This document shows, one piece after another, positions 1 through 10,200 of a stretch of DNA of 64,000 nucleotides. Numbering within the stretch: position 1 is the first letter of the stretch; every line of letters begins with the position of its first letter. The notes below the pieces were generated by a model that had not been told where the DNA came from, searched no databases, and saw only the letters and a list, made by a program, of their open reading frames with translations. Source of the stretch: Trichoplusia ni (taxonomy: Eukaryota; Arthropoda; Insecta; Lepidoptera; Noctuidae); NCBI RefSeq assembly GCF_003590095.1, contig NC_039497.1, positions 6,320,691 to 6,384,690 of the forward strand, in the 5' to 3' direction. The position numbers and the translations under genes were made by a program.

Positions 1-179
1 AATATATTATTGAGTATTAAGCATGATAGTGCGACCGAATTATGTGGATATTTTGTCGGGACCGTTACTTATATTACGAAACAAAATCAGGGGAATTGAT
101 TACTTTCAGTATTGAAACGCACCTTGTGTCTATGGTTTAAAGCCAAACAGTGTTGTTACTTTATTAATGGGAAATGCCC
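1..179. other. AT-rich sequence left of assembly gap
   Basis: Short AT-rich stretch before the gap. No coding region, RNA or repeat is recognised here. Confidence 0.5.
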
Positions 180-1179
180 NNNNNNNNNNNNNNNNNNNNN
201 NNNNNNNNNNNNNNNNNNNNNNNNNNNNNNNNNNNNNNNNNNNNNNNNNNNNNNNNNNNNNNNNNNNNNNNNNNNNNNNNNNNNNNNNNNNNNNNNNNNN
301 NNNNNNNNNNNNNNNNNNNNNNNNNNNNNNNNNNNNNNNNNNNNNNNNNNNNNNNNNNNNNNNNNNNNNNNNNNNNNNNNNNNNNNNNNNNNNNNNNNNN
401 NNNNNNNNNNNNNNNNNNNNNNNNNNNNNNNNNNNNNNNNNNNNNNNNNNNNNNNNNNNNNNNNNNNNNNNNNNNNNNNNNNNNNNNNNNNNNNNNNNNN
501 NNNNNNNNNNNNNNNNNNNNNNNNNNNNNNNNNNNNNNNNNNNNNNNNNNNNNNNNNNNNNNNNNNNNNNNNNNNNNNNNNNNNNNNNNNNNNNNNNNNN
601 NNNNNNNNNNNNNNNNNNNNNNNNNNNNNNNNNNNNNNNNNNNNNNNNNNNNNNNNNNNNNNNNNNNNNNNNNNNNNNNNNNNNNNNNNNNNNNNNNNNN
701 NNNNNNNNNNNNNNNNNNNNNNNNNNNNNNNNNNNNNNNNNNNNNNNNNNNNNNNNNNNNNNNNNNNNNNNNNNNNNNNNNNNNNNNNNNNNNNNNNNNN
801 NNNNNNNNNNNNNNNNNNNNNNNNNNNNNNNNNNNNNNNNNNNNNNNNNNNNNNNNNNNNNNNNNNNNNNNNNNNNNNNNNNNNNNNNNNNNNNNNNNNN
901 NNNNNNNNNNNNNNNNNNNNNNNNNNNNNNNNNNNNNNNNNNNNNNNNNNNNNNNNNNNNNNNNNNNNNNNNNNNNNNNNNNNNNNNNNNNNNNNNNNNN
1001 NNNNNNNNNNNNNNNNNNNNNNNNNNNNNNNNNNNNNNNNNNNNNNNNNNNNNNNNNNNNNNNNNNNNNNNNNNNNNNNNNNNNNNNNNNNNNNNNNNNN
1101 NNNNNNNNNNNNNNNNNNNNNNNNNNNNNNNNNNNNNNNNNNNNNNNNNNNNNNNNNNNNNNNNNNNNNNNNNNNNNNN
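180..1179. other. assembly gap (1000 N)
   Basis: Exactly 1000 consecutive N. A round number like this normally marks a scaffold join of unknown real size. Open frames crossing it are artefacts. Confidence 0.99.
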
Positions 1180-1519
1180 CTTTCTGTTCTTTTATTAAAG
1201 TGTTATTTAAACTTATCTCGGCCAGGGGTAACGTTCTATAAAAGGAGTCTGTTGTGGGACTTGTGGGGGACAAACTGATTCTTACTTAAGACTATGTTAT
1301 TGTCAATTAACATTTGTGTTAATTCTAGCTACAAATTTTCTTTTTATTTTGTCGTTATTGTGGGTGACCATATTTCCTTTAAGTAATTTTAGTCTTCCAC
1401 ACTTATTATTTGTGGAAATCTGTCTTATAATGACTACTCTGAACTCTACGTGCATAAAATGTTAAATATCGTTGAGATATTATTAAAATTACACAATGAT
1501 CTTCACAAAAACGCCACTG
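1180..1519. other. non-coding, nothing recognised
   Basis: AT-rich sequence between the gap and a SINE remnant. Nothing recognised. Confidence 0.5.
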
Positions 1520-1640
1520 AGCGCGACGTACGATCCACCAATGCTTGTCTGGGTGTCTTTGTGCATGTGAGTTGTATGTTTGTGGACCGCCGCACAAGGA
1601 GTAAAATCCTTAGTTCCGCAATCATTAAGAAAAAATTAAA
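1520..1640 (+). repeat. SINE body remnant
   Basis: It contains the body 'gtctgggtgtctttgtgcat', followed by a 'gtatgtttgtgg' block and a 'taaaatccttag' tail. The same body occurs after a tRNA-like head at 35058-35250 and, reversed, at 59515-59672. The tRNA-like promoter head is not recognisable here, so this is a 5'-truncated or decayed copy. Confidence 0.6.
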
Positions 1641-1800
1641 AAATGAAGAATCTATTGTTCCGAATACATTGTGAAGAGCTAATTCAGTGTTGATACTACC
1701 TTTGTTTATTGGTTAAATCGTTTAACAATTTAAAACATTTATAAACTCCTCGTGAATTAGTTCAATTTGAACGTGTCTACCTATACTTAGTTAATAGTCT

Positions 1801-2325
1801 AAGAGCCCGTGAACCCCAGACCTTCGTTATTTTATAAAAGCTGAAAGATTGTCAGCGCATACTCCCAACCCAGGTAAGAACGATGGACCATTATGAAGTT
1901 TGGGTTATAGTGGCTTAGGCAGGTAAACGGTACTAAAGGTGTGTAAAATACCGATCTAAATTCGTCAAATAATAAAGTGCGATTTTTTGATATTATCTTC
2001 AGAATATTATTAAAAATCACGTTATTCATTGCCAGACACTTAACATCGTGGCAACCCCTTGCCAGACACCCTTAATGTTCATGAAATTATAGTTTAACTT
2101 ACGTTATAGTATAAAAGCTGATTTTTATATATAATACTTGGGTAATAAGTAGATGATGTTTCCTCATTAGCCAGACATTTTTTATAGTTCCAACCCCTTG
2201 CCAGACAAGCATGTAGGGTAGCTGTAGGAGCGAGCGCGAGGCAGTATGTATATAAGTGGGTGCGAGTGAGATGCGTTTGTATTGTTTAGTATTTAATACA
2301 TGCTTACATCAACTAAAACAATAAT
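1801..2325 (+). repeat. left terminal inverted repeat
   Basis: Left arm of the long-TIR element. It pairs with 3150-3719. GCCAGACA motifs lie at 2031, 2061, 2170 and 2200, with the core CCCCTTGCCAGACA twice, a spacing pattern that suggests subterminal transposase-binding sites (inference). Confidence 0.85.
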
Positions 2326-2396
2326 ATGTGCTATCTTCAATTATTATTAATTAAATATTCGTTATAAATGATAAGAATAACATTAATTATATCATT

Positions 2397-2516
2397 ACTT
2401 ACGTTAAAGTGTAATAGCTGATTTTTATATATAATATTTGGGTAATAATTAGATGATATTTCCTTATTAGCCAGACATTTTTTATAGTTCTAACCCCTTG
2501 CCAGACAAACATTGTA
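2397..2516 (+). repeat. internal direct copy of the subterminal block
   Basis: Direct, slightly diverged repeat of 2096-2213, including two more GCCAGACA motifs at 2470 and 2500. Probably a tandem-type duplication inside the element that places extra binding motifs next to the left arm. Confidence 0.75.
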
Positions 2517-2730
2517 TGTCTTAAGAAGAGATTTGTGATTAGAATGACTCATGCAAATAAACTTTTTGGCGCAGATTTATTTAACTAATAATCTATGTAA
2601 ATTTTAAAAACATCTTAAGGAAAGACATTCGATGCTACAATTACCTTAAATTGTTAAAAAAATTAATTTATTTTATCAAAAACAGGTTTAAAAAAAAAGC
2701 CAAAAAATAAAATATTTTTCAAAAATTTAA

Positions 2731-3060
2731 TTAAAAATAGGTTAATGATGCTACAAGTATTAACGTTGATGTATTAACGTCTTTAAATGTTTCTTTTTCT
2801 TGCTCTCTTTCAACAATCTTTTGAGAATTTTTTGGTTCTGAGGTAAAATATTTTTTCATTAGCCCTGTGAATGATTTGTAACATTCCCTGTGATAGCCAC
2901 CCTCTGTGTATTCACGTGGAAAAATGATGTCATTGTACTTAAGGTTATGTTTTTTTCGCAATTTTAAAATTAATTCACATTTTTTCAATGTCTCGTCAGA
3001 AAATAATGTTATTTTGAGACTACTTTTGTTGCAAATAACACAAATTAATGTATCACCCAT
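2731..3060 (-). pseudogene. transposon ORF remnant with Cys/His N-terminal domain
   Basis: A 109-codon frame read inward from the right arm, with its ATG at 3058-3060, about 90 bp inside the arm. The start carries CVIC (a C-x2-C pair), followed after about 40 residues by GYHRECYKSF, giving a C-x2-C...H-x3-C arrangement that could bind zinc. The rest is charged, then ends at a stop in AT-rich sequence. This fits the first part of a transposase-type gene whose remainder has been deleted. I recall similar N-termini in long uncharacterised insect proteins, but cannot verify that here. No catalytic DDE/D region is visible. Confidence 0.45.
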
Positions 3061-3149
3061 GACTTATTTTTAATACAAAATCACTTTTATTTAAAAAGTC
3101 ACATAAACAAATTGTAAACATATAATCTACGTATCATGCTATATTATAT

Positions 3150-3719
3150 TATTTTAGCTGATGTAAACATGTACTGAGTACTAAACAATACATGCGCAGT
3201 AGAAATAACAACTGCGCAGTGAGGGATCGCGGTAGACTTAACTCGCCATCTCACTCGCACTCACTCATATACATACTGCCTCGCGCTCGCTCCTACAGCT
3301 ACCCTACATGCTTGTCTGGCAAGGGGTTGGAACTATAAAAAATGTCTGGCTAATGAGGAAACATCATCTACTTATTACCCAAGTATTATATATAAAAATC
3401 AGCTTTTATACTATAACGTAAGTTAAACTATAATTTCATGAACATTAAGGGTGTCTGGCAAGGGGTTGCCACGATGTTAAGTGTCTGGCAATGAATAACG
3501 TGATTTTTAATAATATTCTGAAGATAATATCAAAAAATCGCACTTTATTATTTGACGAATTTAGATCGGTATTTTACACACCTTTAGTACCGTTTACCTG
3601 CCTAAGCCACTATAACCCAAACTTCATAATGGTCCATCGTTCTTACCTGGGTTGGGAGTATGCGCTGACAAACTTTCAGCTTTTATAAAATAACGAAGGT
3701 CTGGGGTTCACGGGCTCTT
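3150..3719 (-). repeat. right terminal inverted repeat
   Basis: Inverted copy of the left arm, with TGTCTGGC at 3313, 3343, 3452 and 3482. The extra segment near 3187-3245, absent from the left arm, contains its own small inverted repeat (TGCGCAGT / ACTGCGCA). Confidence 0.85.
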
Positions 3720-5515
3720 GCTCTATAATTAACACAGCACGCGACACTATGGCGCCTTCGACGTTTCGTAAATGTGGAAACTTGGTAGAAATATTTGTGA
3801 GTGGGTCCAGTCCAGTTATATAGAAATAAGGTTTAATAGCAATATTTACTACTAAACATACAGTTTATTATAATACTCACCCACTCAGAAAAGTTTGAAA
3901 AGAGGTTTTATTTCAGGAACTCTACATTTCCTGATTGGAGAAACCTAGTCAAGTATATTTTGTCAATTAAAAATGTCCTAAGAATGTGTGTATTGCAGAT
4001 TACTTCGCAAGGAATATAAATATATTTAAGTAAGTTATCTTTAGACAATAACTGTATTATTTCATGTAGATTAAATAATAATTATATTGTAAGATTAAAT
4101 TATTAAAATATATTCATATAAATTTCATATTTTTTAATTATCCACTAAAGCTAACCTATCTACCTATCTATCATATTCATGAGTCATGAAATAGAACAAA
4201 AACTTAATAAACTAATTTAGTTTGAGCACCAACCGTGAAGAAGTGGCTGCGTAATAATATGAATTATTTATTTTGACTTTATTCATAATGCGGCGGAAAA
4301 ATCCTTAATACCACTGGCACTGCTTTGGTTTCATCAAAAGTTGCAGGTAATTTCTTAAGTACTTAATATAACCTATTTTATGATATTGCCTGTTACATAT
4401 TCCAATGAACTTTGTGATTAATCTTTATTAAAAAAGATAAATAAACAGTAAAGTATATCTCGTGCGATATTACCTACATCAATCCTACAAGTCGATATTC
4501 GTATTATTCTAAGCATTTTTCCAGCACAATAATTGGAAATTTAAATTTTGTTGAATTGGCAAAATGCTTAAGAGAATAGGAATTGTTTCAAATTTAGTCC
4601 AATTGCCATTCATTCATTGGCCATTAAAATAGCAGAACCGGGGCCTAGGTTCGAATTACTATTTCCTACACTCTTTGGGATGGCTGAACTAACCAGAACT
4701 ACCCCCTAACTAAAAATACCCTTATTATTCCAAGAGGAGTCTAAACGCACCCAAAGAAGTCTACCAGAAGTACCACCACCTACACTATATTTCGTATCAT
4801 CGTACAAATATTTAATAGATACGTAGGTAGACAACTACACAAATTATAAACAATGGTATCATTGTCTAAAGTTCAGGTCGTGGATTAGCGCCATCCATCA
4901 ATCGGCTAATTGGACCAATCAATGGAGACTTTCATCAATAAAGCTATAATTATTTAATTGGGACCAACTGCAGTTGGAACGAAGCGACAATACATGGGAA
5001 TCGGGACGGAAGTAACGGGATTAGGGGAATTTAGGGAACCATAGATACAGACAATATGTCACAATTTGCCGTCAAACAATCTTGAAAGATTATTCCATTC
5101 CTTTATTCAAAACTACGTAGTGTTTTCAGGTGCATGTATTTTTTAACAAACAAAGTAAAGGGAGAAAGAGAGAAAGAAATGCAGCATCTGTCTTAAGAAA
5201 ATTTGACAAAAGAGTTTAAATATGACAGAAAACTCATTAATGAAGGACCCTAAAGTGAAAATTGTGAGGTATCAATACTAATCAAAATTAATTGAAAAGG
5301 TCGTCTCTCCCAGTCGCAACTAATTAATTTTAATCCTGCACATCGTTTCAAGAATGTAAATAACAACAATATCATTACGTAACTGATAACAATCACAAGT
5401 GGAACCAGTCGGTTACAAGCAAGGCTTTCTTGCGACCTTTTGCCAGCCTACACCCGAATACTTTAATTAAATATTAATTAGCAACTGATTTACCGAGATG
5501 GGTACAATACGCATT
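3720..5515. other. non-coding flank with MITE remnant
   Basis: AT-rich sequence between the long-TIR element and the full-length LINE. It holds a partial MITE (4494-4647) and a 14-bp palindrome at 4964-4977. No gene seen. Confidence 0.5.
4494..4647 (+). repeat. GGGGCCC-type MITE, 5'-truncated copy
   Basis: The right-hand part matches the ends of copies at 24841-25079, 38445-38680 and 60023-60280: 'ccaattgccattcattcat', then a near-match to 'agcagaatcggggccc'. The left terminal repeat is missing. Confidence 0.65.
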
Positions 5516-5528
5516 AAGAACTGAAGTT
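5516..5528 (+). repeat. target-site duplication, left copy
   Basis: AAGAACTGAAGTT, 13 bp, identical to 11092-11104, bounding the I-clade LINE. The A residues at its left edge are ambiguous against the poly-A tail. Confidence 0.9.
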
Positions 5529-5729
5529 GTTCCGGTTTGTGTTTGTTGACTAACACATGTGGAGTTTCTTCTATTAAGCTTTTGGGCAGTAGAAGTTTGT
5601 TTTTTCGACTGTATTTTGAGTGCGTCTTATATATTTGTGTGTGTCCTGTGTGTTTTGTGTTTTTGTGTGTTCAATTTACTGGTAAGTACATAGTACTTCT
5701 TTATTTTATGCGGCAGTCGCCGCGCAATA

Positions 5730-7214
5730 ATGGACGCTGACGACCGGCCTCCGGGCCGCCCGCCAGATCCCAATGATCCCCCCATACTCGACCCTAATCC
5801 CCAATCCGACCCCAATCCCCAAGCCCTAGACCTTTTTTCCTACACTCCCGTTGTAACAGCTCCTTTGTCATCTTTTGAGGCAATGGAGACACAAACCTCT
5901 ACTAAACGAAAACGGCCAATTGATAACAAAGAAAACGACACGAACACCGAGGACTCAGTATCTTCGGCATCGAAACGTGATAGAGTCTCCGCACCATCAC
6001 TCATAGCTCGATCGAAATACACAGATACCGACGTTGCCCCGTATATAGTATTCGTATCGTATGCAGAGGTGGACCCTAAGGCGGGTTCAACTATGCATCC
6101 TGTAAGGTTTGGTCAGTTGCTATTAAAAAACAAGGTTAGAAACATAACTGAGGATGGCATAAAAAAGGTAGGTAGGAACCGTATCTCTGTGGAATTTAAA
6201 GCCCCAGCAGACGCCAATGCTTTCATGGACAGCAGTTTCCTCAAAGAAAAAGGCTATGTTACATTGATCCCTACTTTTAATATTACCCGCATGGGAGTAG
6301 TAAAGGGTGTCCCAGCAGACTGGACAGATCTAGAATGCTCGGATAACCTAAAGTCCCCTACAGGTTGTGGAAAGATTCTAAAAATAAGGCGGTTGAACAG
6401 GAAGGTTACCAGTGACGGAAAAGCAGAATGGTTACCCACTTCTTCAGTGGTTTTAACTTTTGATGGGAGAGTTCTTCCTGAACGTGTATTTTGCTGTCAT
6501 AATTCACTTCTTGTTGAGCTTTATAACTACCCCACAATTCAATGCTTTGGGTGTTGTCGGTATGGTCATACCAAGACCCAATGTAGGTCCAAACCACGGT
6601 GCTTCCGCTGTGGTGGAGACCACTTTGGTGAGGGATGCTCAGCGGACGAAACGACCTGCCTATTTTGCGAAGGAAATCATCTGGCCACCAGCCGACAATG
6701 TCCAGAGTACCAAAGGCAGAGGAATATTAAATCCTGCATGTCACAAAAAAACCTATCATATTCTGAGGCAGCAAAAATATTCCCACCAGCCAGAAAGTCC
6801 TTTGCTGATGTTGTTGCATCAGCTCCCTCCCCCCAACAGTCTCTCCACACACCCCAATTAGCTCGTCCTTACCGCTCTCACCAATCACCCACTACCACAT
6901 CTTACAGGAAAACTGTTTTCCTGCCCCCAAAATCCCATGCTCCCCTCTCCCCAGGGTATGATCGTCAGGCCCACCAGAATATCCTGAATAGTTTTACTCT
7001 CCCCACTCCCGCCAACGGCTGTGCCCTTCCCAACAGCCCCTCTCCCACTGAAAATATCCCAGCAGTAGAGCAAATAGTAATGTTGCTCACATCTATTCTC
7101 ACATCCTTCCCATTACCAGACCACGTTGCCAATAACTTGATTCATCTCTTTTCCAACCGCAAAATTCCATCTCCTGCAGTGGAACGCCAGGAGTGTCCTT
7201 CCAAAAAAACATGA
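5730..7214 (+). CDS. LINE ORF1 (gag-like, CCHC zinc knuckles)
   Basis: 494-residue RNA-binding protein of the I-clade LINE; in this family ORF1 coats the element RNA. The N-terminus is Pro/Asp-rich and disordered-looking, and a basic KRKR stretch (around residue 60) could be a nuclear signal. At about residues 271-325 there are three knuckles: C-x2-C-x4-H-x4-C, C-x2-C-x3-H-x4-C and C-x2-C-x3-H-x6-C, the standard Jockey/I ORF1 arrangement. The C-terminal third is rich in Pro, Ser and Thr. The start is the first ATG after about 200 bp of 5' UTR. The stop TGA (7212-7214) follows a run of seven A, and the end overlaps the open ORF2 frame. Confidence 0.9.
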   Translation: MDADDRPPGRPPDPNDPPILDPNPQSDPNPQALDLFSYTPVVTAPLSSFEAMETQTSTKRKRPIDNKENDTNTEDSVSSASKRDRVSAPSLIARSKYTDTDVAPYIVFVSYAEVDPKAGSTMHPVRFGQLLLKNKVRNITEDGIKKVGRNRISVEFKAPADANAFMDSSFLKEKGYVTLIPTFNITRMGVVKGVPADWTDLECSDNLKSPTGCGKILKIRRLNRKVTSDGKAEWLPTSSVVLTFDGRVLPERVFCCHNSLLVELYNYPTIQCFGCCRYGHTKTQCRSKPRCFRCGGDHFGEGCSADETTCLFCEGNHLATSRQCPEYQRQRNIKSCMSQKNLSYSEAAKIFPPARKSFADVVASAPSPQQSLHTPQLARPYRSHQSPTTTSYRKTVFLPPKSHAPLSPGYDRQAHQNILNSFTLPTPANGCALPNSPSPTENIPAVEQIVMLLTSILTSFPLPDHVANNLIHLFSNRKIPSPAVERQECPSKKT

Positions 7215-7224
7215 GGTCACTCAC

Positions 7225-10200
7225 TTGGTTAACCTTCACACTCCAGCTATCTTTGCTATAGCAGAGACGTGGCTAACGCCGCGCCTCCATTTTAATGTCC
7301 CCGGATATAGCGTGCTCCGTGATGACCGTCCCGACGGCTATGGCGGAGCCGCTATACTCATAAATAATTCCTCCTCCTTCTCCCCTCTCTCCCTACCCCC
7401 CCATGGAGATGAGATCAATGCTGTAGGTGTTAACCTGCTGGGCATTGATTTTATTTCTATCTATATCCCATCCCCGAATCCCACCTGTCTCCAATACGTA
7501 AAAAATATTTGTACCGCCCAAAACCCCACTATAATCTTGGGTGATTTTAATTGTCACCACGTCCTTTGGGGATCTGACCACTGCGATGGCCCGGGGCTGG
7601 ACCTTGTCGATTTAATCGATGAGGTCGGGCTCTGTGTTGTCGACGGTGGGCTGGAAACCCGACTTCCCAGACCCGGACAGAGTAGAAGTTGTGTGGACCT
7701 TGCTATTTGCTCAACCAGCCTAACGGGCCACCTGGAATGGCAGCGCCTAAACCACACCCACGGTAGTGATCACTATCCTATCCGCACCACCCTTACTAAC
7801 AGATCGCTACCCAGTAGAGACAAACCTCCTCTCCTAAAATACAAGCTCCCGAATGCAAACTGGGACTTGTATTCCCAAACTCTTGACTCCCTGGTCCCTT
7901 CCTTGCCAGAAATTTCTCCAGATAACCTCGATGCCTGTATAGAGCAATTCTCTGAGGCTGTCTCGTTGGCCGCTGAACATAACATTCCCCATAAAAACTC
8001 GGCCTCTGGAAAGCTTTCGTCCCCACCGTGGTGGGACCGTGAGTGTTCCGCCATGGTAAAAGCCCGGAAGGATGCCGAGTCTAGGTACGTGGGGTCTATG
8101 TCGGTGACCAACCTGATTGAGTACAATCGGATTCTTGCTAAATCCAGGCGTCTCTTTAAAAAGAAGAAATACGAAGGTTGGAAAAACTTCTGTGCTTCCC
8201 TTTCTCCAACGTCCCCTTCCTCGATCATCTGGAAAAAGTTTAAGGGATACAGCCGTGGCTGCTCAACCCAGAATCCTTCCACTATCCCACATGATCTGGC
8301 TCCCAACTTCCTATGTAAACTAGCCCCGCCCTACGTTCCGCTTAGCGAGGAATGTCCCTCATCCCCAAACCCCCCCATCCTGTCCAACAATCCCTTGGAT
8401 CTACCGTTCTCCATGTCTGAGTTAGAAACAGTTCTGAACCACGTCCGTGACTCAGCTCCGGGGATTGATGGCTTTCCCTACTCCTTTTACAAGAGGTCTG
8501 GAGCTCTTTGCCGCCAGTACCTCTTATCCCTTATCAACTCCTGTTTCTCACTCTCCCATATCCCAGATAACTGGAAAACCCAGCTTATCATCCCTATCCT
8601 GAAGTCAGGAAGAACTCCCGACAGCGCAGACCATTACAGACCAATTGCTCTTTCTCCCGTCATTGGTAAGATTCTTGAACACCTCATCAAGAACCGGTTG
8701 GAATGGTTTGTCGAAAGCCGTAGCCTTTTGGCCGAATCCCAATTCGGCTTTCGCAAAGGCCTCAGCACCATGGATAGCATTGGCGTCCTCGGCACGGATG
8801 CGCGGATCGCTCTCTCAAAAAACGAGTCCGTTTTAGCGGTCTTCCTAGATATCTCAGCTGCGTATGACAATGTCCTCCTTTCCGTGCTCAGTAGTAAGCT
8901 ACGCCAGCTGAGCATTCCGGCTAAGATGCGACAATGCATTTGCAACTTGTTTTCCGGACGATTTGTCAAGCTCCACATTCCCGGTGTAGAATCTGTTACC
9001 AGAACCGTTTGGAGAGGTCTCCCTCAAGGCTCGGTCCTCAGTCCTCTGCTTTACAACATCTACACTTCTGATCTCCACAGATCCCTTAACAGTGACTGCC
9101 GGATCTTGCAGTATGCGGATGATCTCTGCCTATATCTGCCGTATGAATCTATAGATCAGGCCTCGGCGTCCATGCAGGTATCCCTCGACTCCCTAAATCA
9201 CTGGCTCGTCTCCCATGGTCTTAGTTTATCCGCCCCCAAAAGCTCAACACTCATTTTCACTCGGAAAAGAGTTATCCCGGATGTCCGCCTGGAAGTTGAA
9301 GGCCTCCCTATAAATTTAGAGGACCGCGTGAAATTTCTGGGTGTCATCCTGGACTCCAAATTAACAGGTGTATCTCATATTGACTATGTCACGGGCAAAT
9401 GTGAGAAGAAATTGAATTTGTTGCGAGCTCTCGCAGGCGTTTGGTGGGGCGCTCATCCGTTCACCTTGAAGCTCATTTACAATGCCACAATAAGGAGTTT
9501 ACTGGACTACGCCAGTTTTTGGCTGGAGCCGTGCAGCAAAGCTGCACTGGCTCGGCTCGGCGTGGTTCAGTCAAGAGCCCTCCGCATTGTATTGGGTTGT
9601 ATGAGGTCTACACCGATTAACGCACTGCAGGTTGAGAGTGGCGACCCTCCTCTTCTCCTTCGCAGGCAGTACCTTGCTGATAAATTCGCGTACAAGATGG
9701 TCCTTAATTCTAATCACAAGCTACTGCCGAAGCTGTCCACTTTGGACAACTTGCTCGGACGTAGTTCATATTGGAGACACAAAGATCCCCCTTTAGTTTT
9801 AACCTCCTTCAGAAAGCTACGTATGGTTACAGAGAACGCCCCGATTCGCCAGTGCACTAAATTACCTGTCTACACCTCCCCATACAAGGTCCTACACTTT
9901 CGCCCTAATTTCACCCCTTTCATTGGCGTTAATAAGGACACTATTCAGGCAAACGTTTGGTTTTCCCAGTTCGTCAATGATAAGTGGCCTAACCACACCC
10001 AATTTTACACAGACGCTTCAAAACTTAGTCCGGATGGCAAAACTGGGGTTGCCGTCTACCTTTCCAACTTCCAAACTTTTCTTCAATTCCAGTGCCCTCC
10101 AGAGACATCCGTGTTCACTGGAGAGTGCATTGGAATTTTAGAGGCATGTAAATTCATTTTTTCGCATAACAATATCACAAAAGCTATAATTTTCTCTGAC

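Larger units (their letters stand above)
1801..3719. mobile_element. long-TIR (foldback-like) DNA transposon, internally deleted
   Basis: The element begins AAGAGCCCGTGAACCCC and ends with the reverse complement of that sequence. The left arm (about 1801-2325) and right arm (about 3150-3719) are nearly identical inverted copies; the right arm has about 50 extra bases near 3187-3245. A 65-codon frame appears as a mirror pair (1832-2029 minus, 3491-3688 plus) with one residue different, which shows how similar the arms are. The motif GCCAGACA occurs six times in the left arm and adjacent interior, and as TGTCTGGC four times in the right arm. A block at 2096-2213 is repeated in direct orientation at 2397-2516. 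The interior carries a remnant ORF (2731-3060, minus). No clear target duplication is seen; TTAA lies 6 bases outside the left end and 9 bases outside the right. The superfamily is not assigned. Confidence 0.85.

Noticed and set aside
112..1278. Long open frames across the gap on both strands
   Set aside because: They consist almost entirely of N; no coding evidence.
1832..2029. 65-codon mirror ORFs in both arms (also 3491-3688)
   Set aside because: They lie inside the inverted repeats, have no recognisable domain, and reflect arm identity rather than a gene.
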